The notes: a model not told the origin generated them from the sequence alone. A DNA stretch of 64,000 bases from Pseudonocardiaceae bacterium (GCA_009379845.1 WHSZ01000013.1:1-64000), one strand, 5' to 3'; counted from the first letter of the stretch, positions 29,501 through 37,205 are shown. Numbers and translations: made by a program.

Positions 29501-29690
29501 GCGCCGTCTCGTGCTGCATGACGCCCGGCCGGTCGATGACCTCGTTCGGCTTCGCCCGCTGGATTCGGTGCGTGTCGAGTTGTTCGGCGTGCGCCGTTCC
29601 GAACAGAACGCGGTCCGCGCCGCGCTACCGGATGCCGTGGTACACGTCTCCGAGAACGAACCGCCGGATTTCGCCGTCCCCGCCCGGTAG
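26580..29690 (+). CDS. NACHT-domain NTPase with C-terminal leucine-rich-like repeats
   Basis: About 1036 aa from TTG 26580, with GGGGG nine bases upstream. An N-terminal helical domain (to about residue 200) resembles the NNH domains that precede bacterial NACHT modules. The NTPase has Walker A GGAGAGKTTFLRW near residue 260, Walker B MLLVDGVDELLP near 340, and FVHRTFRDFLAAGEF near 580, a signature of the NACHT winged-helix end. From about residue 790 there are irregular leucine-rich repeats (LRHLRTLTAVQLI, MPNLHDLEM, CRALRTLRVSGY). This matches bNACHT antiphage proteins, which bind phage factors through the C-terminus and kill or arrest the cell. It has no obvious partner effector gene. Confidence 0.88.
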   Translation: MVDPVSSALLGALSATFSALYEWGVARTAGRQTQKRRLRAATEPDRLLAEAGGELTELKRAEFAGMPDGDWAAVQDAVAESLRAATIPELVESAPDVLVRADPLRERVESAGRGALASAVLDDRGRAAYQRLLLQSCKKIAKAAQAVDEMMRELHAETAGSVKEIKVAVDDITEQPDRRERQRANDFERAHLRYIAEDNATFELFQVSVGRAPARYAFDRFYAIPSIARLHRGDADTELTGTGTDGANAIGAARRVLLLGGAGAGKTTFLRWLAYTAAASVGERRELPWRDAVPFFIPLRQFPDGVLPEPEDLVRVAAGVLAGEQPRGWVSALLRTGRAMLLVDGVDELLPARRDKVRRWLADLVRAYPDARYVVSTRPSAVEDDWPAAQPNGAGFLRFELLPLSSNGLRSVIGHWYDAARDLETEREQQEWLTNCEQRLVRDLSTRPKVRTLVSSPLLCSLLCALYRRENMYLPQSRKELLDKALELLLGQWDDRRGVRVEDQLRMSNNEKIILLERFAAHMVRNSELMVDRGDAEKRFGRAMSGLRSQGTDATKVVQHMLERTGLLRERDTDGKIAFVHRTFRDFLAAGEFVKAGELGYLIEHAHDDSLNEVLFMAAAQARAREAGALLGGLLERATKRVTRKDHQVANRLVLLAAACLGHVDVIDPEQVRPDVLEAVRRLIPPGSLQDAEMLARAGSFVVDLLPEPIEVGKYAEQAGSNRDQVAANVIRALAMVGGEEAWEKIRAFTGTHGGVVIDELLRAWRQYDYSDDYARTLLSNVDFGALVLKVHRWDVLTRLRHLRTLTAVQLIGDVALGAHTEGRFPLAEMPNLHDLEMRSNEVVSDLSGLTGCRALRTLRVSGYSALRDMSMLAELDVEELHLHPTPQFRNRRVPELGTLTGSRLRRLSTNHPKLASGLHPLPADLPLEELTLDARAEQRSLLGVDRFPALQAVTANGVPSLDEVRALGGLPVLRRLVLHDARPVDDLVRLRPLDSVRVELFGVRRSEQNAVRAALPDAVVHVSENEPPDFAVPAR

Positions 29691-29699
29691 GCCGGTGCC

Positions 29700-29933
29700 T
29701 CAACCCGGCAGGCCGGATGCCTTCCACGCGCCCGGTCCCGGGCGCAGCGGCTGGCGCACCAGCGTGGCGCGATCCGCCCAGCGGGAACGCCGTGGCTCGT
29801 CATTCTCCTCCGGCTGCCCGGCGCCGCCGGAGACCAGCCCGGCAACCACGACGGTCAGGGCAGCCAGCTCGGCGTCATCCGGCGATCCCCGCACCACGCG
29901 CAGCGCCGGCCTCTGGCCTGGTAGGTCGTCCAC
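29700..29933 (-). CDS. accE: acyl-CoA carboxylase epsilon subunit
   Basis: 77 aa from GTG 29933 with GGAGG eight bases upstream (29942-29946). The segment LRVVRGSPDDAELAALTVVVAG is the signature of the small epsilon subunit (PccE/AccE5), which binds the beta subunit and stimulates propionyl-CoA carboxylase. A proline-rich tail with WADRATLVRQPLRPGPGAW follows, also typical. It sits 58 bases downstream of accD5 on the same strand, separated by a long hairpin. Confidence 0.88.
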   Translation of the reverse strand: MDDLPGQRPALRVVRGSPDDAELAALTVVVAGLVSGGAGQPEENDEPRRSRWADRATLVRQPLRPGPGAWKASGLPG

Positions 29934-29946
29934 TTCGTGTCCTCCC

Positions 29947-29990
29947 TCGTGAGTCTTTTTAGGTGCTATAACCCCGAAAAAGACTCACGA
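29947..29990 (-). promoter_or_regulatory. 14-bp stem hairpin between accD5 and accE
   Basis: On the plus strand arms TCGTGAGTCTTTTT (29947-29960) and AAAAAGACTCACGA (29977-29990) pair perfectly over a 16-base loop. In the accD5-accE transcript the stem ends directly at the GGAGG site of accE, and five U residues occur within each strand. It could be a partial terminator or attenuator, mRNA stabiliser, or a copy of a repeated element known to me in related genomes as GTGAGT-type dyads. Confidence 0.6.
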
Positions 29991-29991
29991 G

Positions 29992-31632
29992 CTACAGGGG
30001 GATGTTGCCGTGTTTCTTGGGCGGCAGGGTTTCCCGCTTGTCCGCGAGGATGCGCAGCGAGCGGGCCACGTAGCCGCGGGTGTACGACGGGGGGATCACC
30101 GAGTCCACATAGCCGCGCTCGGCCGCCACGTACGGGTTGCACAGCGTGTCCTCGTACTCCTGGATCAGCTCGGAGCGCAGTGCTTCGACGTCTTTGCCAT
30201 CCTCGGCGGCTTGCGCCAACGTCTTGCGGTACACGATGTTCGCCGCGCCCTGCGCGCCCATCACCGCGATCTGCGCGGTCGGCCACGCGAGGTTCATGTC
30301 CGCGCCGAGGTGCTTGGAGCCCATCACGTCGTACGCGCCGCCGTACGCCTTGCGCGTGATCACGGTGACCTTCGGAACGGTGGCCTCCGCGTACGCGTAG
30401 ATCAACTTCGCGCCGCGCCGGATGATGCCGTTCCACTCCTGGTCGGTGCCAGGCAGGAAGCCCGGCACGTCCACAAAGGTCAGCACCGGCACGTTGAACG
30501 CGTCGCAGGTGCGCACGAACCGCGCGGCCTTCTCGGACGCATCGATGTCAAGGCACCCGGCGAACTGCGTCGGCTGGTTGGCCACCACGCCAACGCTTTG
30601 CCCGTCCACCCGGCCGAAACCGACCACCACATTAGGCGCGAACAGCTCGTGCACCTCGAGGAACTCGCCGTCGTCCAGGATGCGCGTGATCACCTCACGC
30701 ATGTCGTACGGCTGGTTCGCGGAGTCCGGGATCAGGGTGTCCAGCTCGCGATCCGAGTCGGTGATGCCGTCCGCGATCGCGTCGCCACCCGGCTCCGGCG
30801 CCTCGAAAACCGGCGGCTCGGAGAGATTGTTGGACGGCAGGAAGGACAGCAGCTCCTTCACGTACGAGATCGCGTCGTCCTCGTCGGCACCGAGGTAGTG
30901 TGCGTTGCCGGACTTCGTGTTGTGCGTGCGGCCGCCACCGAGATCCTCGAAACTGACCTCCTCACCGGTGACGGTCTTGATCACGTCGGGGCCGGTGATG
31001 AACATCTGGGAGGTCTTGTCCACCATCACCACGAAATCGGTGAGCGCGGGCGAATACACGTGCCCGCCCGCGTTCGCGCCCATGATCAGCGAGATCTGCG
31101 GCACCACGCCGGAGGCCTTGGTGTTGCGCATGAAGATCTCGCCGTACAGGCCGAGCGAGACCACGCCTTCCTGGATGCGTGCGCCGCCACCCTCGTTGAT
31201 CCCGACGATCGGGCGGCCGGTCTTGATCGCCAGGTCCATCACCTTGACGATCTTCTCTCCGTACACCTCACCGAGGCTGCCGCCGAACACCGTGACGTCC
31301 TGGCTGAACACGCACACCGGCCGACCGTCCACGGTGCCGTAGCCGGTGACCACGCCGTCGCCGTACGGGCGGTTGCGGTCCTGCCCGAAGTTGGTTGAGC
31401 GGTGCCTGGCCAGCTCGTCGAGCTCGACGAACGACCCGGGGTCCAGCAGCAGATCGATCCGCTCCCGTGCGGTCTTCTTGCCCTTCTCGTGCTGCTTCTG
31501 CACGGCACGTGCCGAGCCCGCGTGCACCGCTTCGGCGTTGCGGCGGTACAGGTCGGCGAGCCTGCCAGCCGTGGTGTGGATATCCGGTTCCTCTTCGGGC
31601 GGTGATCCGATCGGCTCCGTCGCGCTGCTCAT
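29992..31632 (-). CDS. accD5: propionyl-CoA carboxylase beta chain
   Basis: 546 aa from ATG 31632. Carboxyltransferase subunit: the N-half has [20 protein letters not shown] and [18 protein letters not shown]; the C-half has [29 protein letters not shown] and [18 protein letters not shown]. Asp435 in AYDVM corresponds to the residue (Asp in PccB/AccD5, Ile in acetyl-CoA-preferring AccB) that steers specificity towards propionyl-CoA, so propionyl-CoA is the expected substrate. It works with AccA3 and AccE and feeds methylmalonyl-CoA to MutAB. Confidence 0.95.
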   Translation of the reverse strand: MSSATEPIGSPPEEEPDIHTTAGRLADLYRRNAEAVHAGSARAVQKQHEKGKKTARERIDLLLDPGSFVELDELARHRSTNFGQDRNRPYGDGVVTGYGTVDGRPVCVFSQDVTVFGGSLGEVYGEKIVKVMDLAIKTGRPIVGINEGGGARIQEGVVSLGLYGEIFMRNTKASGVVPQISLIMGANAGGHVYSPALTDFVVMVDKTSQMFITGPDVIKTVTGEEVSFEDLGGGRTHNTKSGNAHYLGADEDDAISYVKELLSFLPSNNLSEPPVFEAPEPGGDAIADGITDSDRELDTLIPDSANQPYDMREVITRILDDGEFLEVHELFAPNVVVGFGRVDGQSVGVVANQPTQFAGCLDIDASEKAARFVRTCDAFNVPVLTFVDVPGFLPGTDQEWNGIIRRGAKLIYAYAEATVPKVTVITRKAYGGAYDVMGSKHLGADMNLAWPTAQIAVMGAQGAANIVYRKTLAQAAEDGKDVEALRSELIQEYEDTLCNPYVAAERGYVDSVIPPSYTRGYVARSLRILADKRETLPPKKHGNIPL

Positions 31633-31748
31633 GACCGGTCAGCGTATCGGTGCTGGACGGATGGTGCGGCGCGACGTTGTTCAACTCACGCGGCCGCACC
31701 ACCCGAAAGCGGTCGAACCGGGCACCCCAGACGGACTGCCCCCAGGTG

Positions 31749-32765
31749 TTACTTTCCCTCGAGGGAAGGGTCGTACTCGCCCTGCCGCGCGGCGGCGTTC
31801 AGCTTCGCCCGATGCGCGAGCACGCGCTGCGCGGCGTCCACGTTCTCGTCCTTCCCGGCCCAGGTGTGCAGCGTGGGGGCGAGCAACGCACGTCCGAACG
31901 AGAACGTCGCCTGCCACGGCAGCGGGCCTCGGCGGTTGATCGCGTCCAGGTGCACGGTGGCCTGCTCGTCGCTCTGCCCACCGGACAGGAACGCGATGCC
32001 GGGCACCGCGGACGGCACCGTGCGGCGCAGCGCCCGCACGGTCGCCTCGGCGACCTCGTCCACGCTCGGCTGCTGCGGGCATTCCGCGCCGGCGACCACC
32101 ATGTTCGGCTTCAACACGATGCCTTCCAGCACCACGTTCTGCTTGCGCAGCTCGGTGAACACCTGGGCGAGCACGTCCGTGGTGACCTCCTCGGCGCGCT
32201 GCAGCGTGTGCGAGCCGTCCATCAGCACCTCCGGCTCCACCATCGGCACCAGCCCGGCTTCCTGGGACAGCGCGGCATACCGGCCGAGGGCGTGCGCGTT
32301 GGTGTGCACCCCGGCCGGCGTCGGCAGGTGATCGCCGATGTTGAGCACGGCGCGCCACTTGGTGAACTTCGCGCCGAGTTGGACGTACTCCTCGAGGCGC
32401 TCCCGCAGCCCGTCGAGCCCTTCGGTGACCTTCTCGCCCGGTGCGGCTGCGAGCTGCTTGGCGCCCTTGTCCACCTTGATCCCGGGGATCACGTTGTTGC
32501 TCGCGGCGACCTTCTGCAGCGGCGTGCCATCCTTCGAGCTCTGCCTGATCGTCTCGTCGAACAGGATGACCGCGCTGATCCATTCGCCAAGTCCCGGCGT
32601 GGACACGATCAGCTCGCGATACCGGCGCCGCGTTTCCTCCGTCGACTCGAGCCCCTCTGCGACCAGGCGCTTCTCCATGGTGCCGGTGCTCTCGTCGGCG
32701 GCAAGAATTCCCTGGCCCGGTGCCACGAGCGCGGCGGCCGTCGTGACCAGCTCGTCAATCGACAC
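31749..32765 (-). CDS. class I fructose-bisphosphate aldolase
   Basis: 338 aa from GTG 32765, preceded by GGAGG ten bases upstream. Class I (Schiff base) enzyme with the eukaryote-like layout: GILAADESTGTMEKR, GVKFTKWR-type KFTKWRAVL, Schiff-base lysine in EGIVLKPNMVVAG, and FLSGGQSDEQATVHLDAIN. It cleaves fructose 1,6-bisphosphate to dihydroxyacetone phosphate and glyceraldehyde 3-phosphate and works in either direction. It is a stand-alone gene between accD5 and the DUF3616 gene. Confidence 0.95.
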   Translation of the reverse strand: MSIDELVTTAAALVAPGQGILAADESTGTMEKRLVAEGLESTEETRRRYRELIVSTPGLGEWISAVILFDETIRQSSKDGTPLQKVAASNNVIPGIKVDKGAKQLAAAPGEKVTEGLDGLRERLEEYVQLGAKFTKWRAVLNIGDHLPTPAGVHTNAHALGRYAALSQEAGLVPMVEPEVLMDGSHTLQRAEEVTTDVLAQVFTELRKQNVVLEGIVLKPNMVVAGAECPQQPSVDEVAEATVRALRRTVPSAVPGIAFLSGGQSDEQATVHLDAINRRGPLPWQATFSFGRALLAPTLHTWAGKDENVDAAQRVLAHRAKLNAAARQGEYDPSLEGK

Positions 32766-32893
32766 CTCTACTCGACCTCCTCATGCAATGGTCAGATGTT
32801 GCTTCTGGCTACCAGTGTGCTCGCCGGTTCGGCAAGCTGGGGTGCACGCTGTTATCGAACCTATCCAGGATCCCAACTGGTAAAAACGCTGGC

Positions 32894-33934
32894 ATGCATA
32901 TCGAACGCACCGTGCCGCTGCGGTTCCAGGATGTCGCCGTCGAGACCGAAACCCACGTCAACCTCTCCGCGATCCACACCGACGATCGCTACCTTTGGAT
33001 CGCCGGTGACGAGACGGCCACCGTAGAGCGGTTGACCTGCGACGATGCCAGCCGCCCTGGGGAATATCGGTACCACGTCAGCTTCGCACTCGGGGATTTC
33101 GTTCGACTGCCAGGCGGACCGGACGACGAGGTGGACATCGAGGGCATGGCGCACGTCGGACCGTACCTCTGGGCGGTCGGCTCGCACAGCAGCAAACGTA
33201 AGAAGCTCAAATCGCACCACTCGGACGCCAAGGCGGCCAAGCGATTGGCGACGGTCAGTGAGGAACCCAGTCGTCGGGTGCTGGCCAGGCTCGCGATCGA
33301 CCAGTACACCCCGGTCAAGTCGACCTCCGAGGGTGAGCGCAGCATGGCCCTTGGCGAACCAGGGCTGTTCGATCTCCTCGGCGACGACGATCACCTGGCG
33401 CCGTTCCTGCGTATCCCCGGCAAGGACAACGGGCTGGACGTCGAGGGGATCGCGGTACACGGCGACCCCGGATCGGAGAGCGTGTTCCTCGGGTTGCGCG
33501 GGCCGGTGCTGCGCGGCTGGGCGGCGGTGCTGCAGCTCTCCCCCCGCGAGGACGGTGACGAGCTCCGGTTGGCCGAGGTGGCTCACGGTGAGCGGTACGC
33601 CAAGCATTTCCTCGATCTGGACGGTCTCGGCGTGCGGGATCTGTGCGAGCACGGGGAGGACCTGCTGATCCTGGCCGGCCCTTCGATGGATCTTGACGGG
33701 CCGGTGCGGGTATACCGCTGGCCCGGTGCGGCCCGGTTGGAAGCGCCCGACGTGGTGCACCGCTCGGAGCTGCACCGGGTGCTCGACCTGCCGTACGGCG
33801 AGGGCGACGATCACGCCGAGGGCATCGCGCTGCTGCCGAACGACGAGCTGCTCGTGGTGTACGACAGCCCCTCCGCCGCGCGGCTTGTGGAGCGGGGAAC
33901 CGTGCTCGCGGACGTGGTGCCGCTGCCGTCGTGA
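32894..33934 (+). CDS. DUF3616 beta-propeller-like protein
   Basis: About 346 aa from ATG 32894; a longer frame begins at 32783 but lacks a ribosome site. Three repeated segments DEVDIEGMA, GLDVEGIA and DHAEGIALL are the DUF3616 hallmark and suggest repeated blades with an acidic ligand site. No signal peptide is seen, so it is cytoplasmic. The biochemical role of this family is unknown to me. It converges with the Lrp gene. Confidence 0.8.
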   Translation: MHIERTVPLRFQDVAVETETHVNLSAIHTDDRYLWIAGDETATVERLTCDDASRPGEYRYHVSFALGDFVRLPGGPDDEVDIEGMAHVGPYLWAVGSHSSKRKKLKSHHSDAKAAKRLATVSEEPSRRVLARLAIDQYTPVKSTSEGERSMALGEPGLFDLLGDDDHLAPFLRIPGKDNGLDVEGIAVHGDPGSESVFLGLRGPVLRGWAAVLQLSPREDGDELRLAEVAHGERYAKHFLDLDGLGVRDLCEHGEDLLILAGPSMDLDGPVRVYRWPGAARLEAPDVVHRSELHRVLDLPYGEGDDHAEGIALLPNDELLVVYDSPSAARLVERGTVLADVVPLPS

Positions 33935-33959
33935 GCTCGTTCCACCGCTGGCGGGAGTC

Positions 33960-34430
33960 TCACGACGCCGGGATGGCGCCACCATCCCACGCTTGAAACA
34001 CCAGGTTGGTGTGCACCCGCACGACCTCGTCGCGCGCGGTGAGCTCGTCGAGCACGAGGCGCTGTAGTTCGGCGGCGTCGGCCGTGGTCACGTGTGCCAG
34101 GAAGTCGTCAGGTCCGGTGAGGTGATAGACGGCGCGAACCTCGGGCTGGGCGAGCAGGTGCTGGACGAACGGCTCCACCAGCGGGCGGCGGTGCGGCCGT
34201 ACCTGGATGAACAGGAACGCCTCGAGCGGGTAGCCGAGCTTGGCTCGGTCAACCAGCGTTCGATACCCGGTGATCACGCCAGCGGTACGCAACCGCGCCA
34301 CCCGATCGAGACAGGTCGACGGCGCGACGCCGACCGCGGCGGCCAGCTGCTTGTTGCTGATCCGGGCATCGTTCTGCAGTGCCCGCAGGATCGCGACGTC
34401 TACCGAATCGAGAGAAACAGTCCCAGCCAT
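33960..34430 (-). CDS. Lrp/AsnC family transcriptional regulator
   Basis: 156 aa from ATG 34430. The N-terminal winged helix-turn-helix is SVDVAILRALQNDARISNKQLAAAVGVAPSTCLDRV in two conserved pieces, followed by a RAM ligand-binding domain (FLFIQVRPHRRPL to TNLVFQAWDGG). It diverges from a Cys/Met-metabolism PLP enzyme and a 24-bp dyad covers its start codon, so it probably regulates itself and its neighbour in response to an amino acid. Confidence 0.92.
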   Translation of the reverse strand: MAGTVSLDSVDVAILRALQNDARISNKQLAAAVGVAPSTCLDRVARLRTAGVITGYRTLVDRAKLGYPLEAFLFIQVRPHRRPLVEPFVQHLLAQPEVRAVYHLTGPDDFLAHVTTADAAELQRLVLDELTARDEVVRVHTNLVFQAWDGGAIPAS

Positions 34431-34452
34431 TCACGGAATACTATCCGAGAAT
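34429..34452. promoter_or_regulatory. candidate Lrp/AsnC operator
   Basis: Arms ATTCACGGA (34429-34437) and TCCGAGAAT (34444-34452) are inverted repeats with one mismatch, spaced by six bases, between the divergent regulator and PLP enzyme genes. The left arm overlaps the start codon of the regulator, the right arm lies about 40 bases upstream of the enzyme start. Confidence 0.5.
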
Positions 34453-34490
34453 CGAGGTGCCAAGCCGGATATCAGCCGACCATGGTGGGC

Positions 34491-35633
34491 ATGTCTACGT
34501 TGCGCACCCGTGCGGTGCACGCCGGCCGTGACGACCTGGTGGAGCTCGGCGTGCACGCCGTACCGCTGGACCTGTCCACCACCTACCCGGCGCGGGACAG
34601 CGCCGCCGAGGCGGCCAGGCTGGACGTGCTGGCCGGCGGGGAGCTGGACGGTCGGATGCCGGTCTACGGCCGGATCTCCAACCCGACGGTCGAGCGCTTC
34701 GAGACGGCGGTGGCCGAGCTGGAGGGCTGCACCGACGCGGTGGCGTTCGCCAGCGGCATGGCGGCGCTGTCGGCTTGCCTGCTGGCTGCGGTGACCGCCG
34801 GGCACGGGCACGTCGTCGCGGTGCGGCCGCTCTACGGCACCACCGATCACCTGCTGGACTCCGGAGTTCTCGGCACCTCGGTGACGTGGGCCCGGGCGGA
34901 GGACGTCGGCTCGGCGTTGCGGCCGGACACCGGGCTGGTGATCGTGGAGACGCCGACCAACCCCACGCTGACCGAAGTGGACTTGGACGCACTGGCCGAG
35001 GCGTGCGGCGAGGTGCCGTTGCTCGTGGATAACACGTTCGCCACCCCTGTGCTGCAACGCCCTCGCGAGCACGGCGCCAGCCTGGTGCTGCACAGCGCAA
35101 CGAAGTTCCTCGGAGGGCACGGCGACGCGATGGGCGGGATTATCGCCTGCGAAGCCGGGTGGGCGCGCCGGTTGCGGCAACTGCGGATGGTGACCGGGGC
35201 GGTACTGCACCCGATGGCGGCGTACCTGCTGCTGCGCGGCCTTTCCACGCTGCCGGTGCGGGTGCGGGCCGCCTCGGCCACCGCGGGAGCGCTCGCTGAG
35301 CGGCTGCGCGGGCACCCGAACGTCGCGCGGGTGCACTACCCGGCGCGGTCCGGCGGTGCGCTCGTCTCGTTCGAGGTGCACGGCGACCCGGTCGCGGTGG
35401 TCGGCGCGGTGCGGCTGATCACCCCAGCGGTCAGCCTCGGCAGCGTGGACACCCTGATCCAGCACCCGGCGTCGCTGACCCACCACATCGTCGCGCCCAC
35501 CGACCGGCACGCGGCCGGGATCAGCGATCGTTTGCTGCGCCTGTCGGTCGGGCTGGAATCGGCCGACGATCTCTGGGAGGACCTCGACGCCGCATTGGGT
35601 ACTCACAATGCCGAAGTAACACCGTCAGAATAG
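34491..35633 (+). CDS. Cys/Met metabolism PLP enzyme (methionine gamma-lyase or cystathionine gamma-lyase/synthase type)
   Basis: About 380 aa from ATG 34491 (ATG 34482 is possible). Trans-sulfuration family: STTYPARDSA, YGRISNPTVERFETAVAELEG, VETPTNPTLTEVDL, VDNTFATPVLQRP and LHSATKFLGGHGDAMGG with the PLP lysine at Lys205. The end SVGLESADDLWEDLDAAL is standard. The divergent Lrp/AsnC regulator is the arrangement seen for mdeR-mdeA in pseudomonads, which favours methionine gamma-lyase (methionine to methanethiol, ammonia and 2-oxobutyrate). 2-Oxobutyrate leads to propionyl-CoA, fitting the nearby propionate genes, but cystathionine-acting enzymes cannot be excluded. Confidence 0.85.
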   Translation: MSTLRTRAVHAGRDDLVELGVHAVPLDLSTTYPARDSAAEAARLDVLAGGELDGRMPVYGRISNPTVERFETAVAELEGCTDAVAFASGMAALSACLLAAVTAGHGHVVAVRPLYGTTDHLLDSGVLGTSVTWARAEDVGSALRPDTGLVIVETPTNPTLTEVDLDALAEACGEVPLLVDNTFATPVLQRPREHGASLVLHSATKFLGGHGDAMGGIIACEAGWARRLRQLRMVTGAVLHPMAAYLLLRGLSTLPVRVRAASATAGALAERLRGHPNVARVHYPARSGGALVSFEVHGDPVAVVGAVRLITPAVSLGSVDTLIQHPASLTHHIVAPTDRHAAGISDRLLRLSVGLESADDLWEDLDAALGTHNAEVTPSE

Positions 35634-35713
35634 CGTTATGGGCACAACGCGAGAGGGCGCGCCTTGGCGTGTGGCGGCCCGCGGCCGTACCGCGAGATAC
35701 CTGCGATCCTGCG

Positions 35714-35844
35714 GTGCTGAGCGTGCCCACCTATCGCGTTTAGTAGGCTAACCGCGGTGCTGAGCGTGCCTAACCACCGCGTTTAGCGGGCTAACCGCGG
35801 TGCTGAGTGTGCCTAACCACCGCGTTTAGCGGGCTAACCGCGGT
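35714..35844. repeat. three tandem 43-bp units with TTAGC palindrome
   Basis: Each unit reads GTGCTGAGnGTGCC, then TAACC/TATC, then the palindrome ACCGCG-TTTAGCGGGCTAA-CCGCGGT. Palindromes at 35732-35758, 35776-35801 and 35819-35844, period 43. The first unit is diverged (TTAGTAGGCTAA); the last two are almost identical, so the array is recent. Confidence 0.85.
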
Positions 35845-35920
35845 AATTGGGTCGCCTACCTGCGCGCCCGTTCGTGCCCGCCGGCCGCCGGTTGTTTGGC
35901 TGGAGCACGTGGCCCCCGAT

Positions 35921-35979
35921 ACCGCGTTTAGCGGGCTAACCGCGGTTGTCGGTAACCCACATGCGCGCCCATTCACGCG
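35921..35979. repeat. TTAGC palindrome plus inverted GTGGGTGACCC block
   Basis: Palindrome ACCGCG-TTTAGCGGGCTAA-CCGCGGT at 35921-35946, followed by GGTAACCCACATGCGCGCCC and ATTCACGCG (35951-35979), the reverse complement of the block that precedes the palindrome at 13.7 and 38.4 kb. The composite is thus present in both orientations. Confidence 0.8.
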
Positions 35980-36018
35980 TGGTCGGGGGCCGGGGTCCAC
36001 AACGCGGAGGCCGGCGCC

Positions 36019-36864
36019 TCAGGGTTTGCGGCCGACCGCCCCGACCATCAGCCGCTGCACCGGATCCCGCGGCTTCAGGCGCGGCCCGTCAGGCCACCAG
36101 TCCTCGAGCACCACCAGGCCGGGTTCAACCAGTTCGAGTCCGTCGAAGTAGCGCATGAGCTCCGCGCGGGTGCGGAACCGGCCGGAAGCCATCGGGCTGT
36201 TCAGGAAGCTGTCTTCCAGGCGATTCGCCAACGCGCTGAGTTCCGGATCCTCGTCACCGGGGTTGTAGAAGTGGCTCAACGCGACATACGAACCGGAAGG
36301 CAGGGCCGCGATGTTGGCCGCCATGATCTCGTCCGGCCTGGCCTCGTCGGGCAGGTGATGCAGCGTGCCGATGTGATACAGCGCGAGCGGTTGGTCGAAA
36401 TCCAGGTGCTTGACGACCGACTCGTTGTGCAGCACGGCCTCCGGGTCGGAGAAGTCGGCGGCGGCGAAATGGGTTCGCTCGTTTTCCACCAGCAGCGCTT
36501 GGCCGTGCACGATCACCATCGGGTCGTTGTCCACATAGACCACGATGGCTTCCGGATTGACCCGCTGCGCGGCCTCGTGCGTGTTCTCCACCGTCGGCAG
36601 GCCGGATCCGCAGTCCAGGAACTGGCTGATGCCAAGCGAACCGGCGATGTAGCGGGTCACCCGGATCAGGAATTCCCGATTGTCCCATGCCAGTTTCCCC
36701 AGTTCGGGCGCGGCCGCGAGGAGCTGGTCACGCACCTTGCGGTCGATTTCGTAGTTGTCTTTGCCACCGAGCACCGCGTCGTAGGACCGGGCGATACTTG
36801 GCTGCGTGACGTCGAGTTTCACCGACGGAAACTCGTCGGTGTCGGTGTCATCCGCGTTCGACAT
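36019..36864 (-). CDS. DUF574-type SAM-dependent methyltransferase
   Basis: About 281 aa from ATG 36864. The N-terminal signature VTQPSIARSYDAVLGGKDNYEIDR and the following QFLDCGSGLPTVENTHE and VVYVDNDPMVIVHG are those of the actinobacterial methyltransferase family PF04672. The substrate of this large family is unknown; members are plentiful in Streptomyces and Pseudonocardiaceae, some near natural product genes. There is no companion biosynthetic cluster here. Confidence 0.88.
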   Translation of the reverse strand: MSNADDTDTDEFPSVKLDVTQPSIARSYDAVLGGKDNYEIDRKVRDQLLAAAPELGKLAWDNREFLIRVTRYIAGSLGISQFLDCGSGLPTVENTHEAAQRVNPEAIVVYVDNDPMVIVHGQALLVENERTHFAAADFSDPEAVLHNESVVKHLDFDQPLALYHIGTLHHLPDEARPDEIMAANIAALPSGSYVALSHFYNPGDEDPELSALANRLEDSFLNSPMASGRFRTRAELMRYFDGLELVEPGLVVLEDWWPDGPRLKPRDPVQRLMVGAVGRKP

Positions 36865-37205
36865 GTGTGGACCCCACTGAAAACCTGGCAATGACTACGC
36901 GCCCAAAGACTATGTCCCGGCCGCCGGTCAGTCTAAGCGACCCACCAGGTCTGTCTCCTAGCGACGGTCACAAACCGCGCACCATCACGGGCCGGCGGTT
37001 TCGCACGGTAGGTGCCAGCCGCGGCGTCACCGGCAGCGATAACCCGGATCGCGGAGAGTTCGTCACTCGGTGGAGTGACCGTCAGCGGAAAACCTCGCGC
37101 GACAACGAGTACACGTACTCGTCAAGATTCGCCCCGTCGCCTCCAGACCGTCCATTTCGGGAAATCGCACGTTCATCCGCGGTCACGTCCGGTGTGGCCG
37201 TGGTG
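36865..37205. other. 341-bp intergenic region with two short dyads
   Basis: No gene seen. It holds an inverted repeat GTCACTC/GAGTGAC with a four-base loop (37062-37079) and a near-perfect 18-bp palindrome ACGAGTACACGTACTCGT (37105-37122), both upstream of the methyltransferase and downstream of the 192-aa gene. The second could be a regulator site. Confidence 0.45.

Larger units (their letters stand above)
35634..36018. other. 385-bp repeat-rich gap between convergent genes
   Basis: No gene is supported. The gap holds four copies of the TTAGCGGGCTAA palindrome (three of them in a 43-bp tandem array) and two inverted copies of the GTGGGTGACCC block (about 35852-35879 and 35951-35979). The density of repeats is the highest in the window. 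Confidence 0.7.

Noticed and set aside
30010..31398. A 462-codon plus-strand frame opposite accD5
   Set aside because: Composition (His/Arg/Val rich) and absence of motifs show it is the complement of accD5.
35714..35844. A possible short CRISPR array
   Set aside because: The 43-bp units repeat in full with no unique spacers, and no cas genes are present. It is a tandem repeat.
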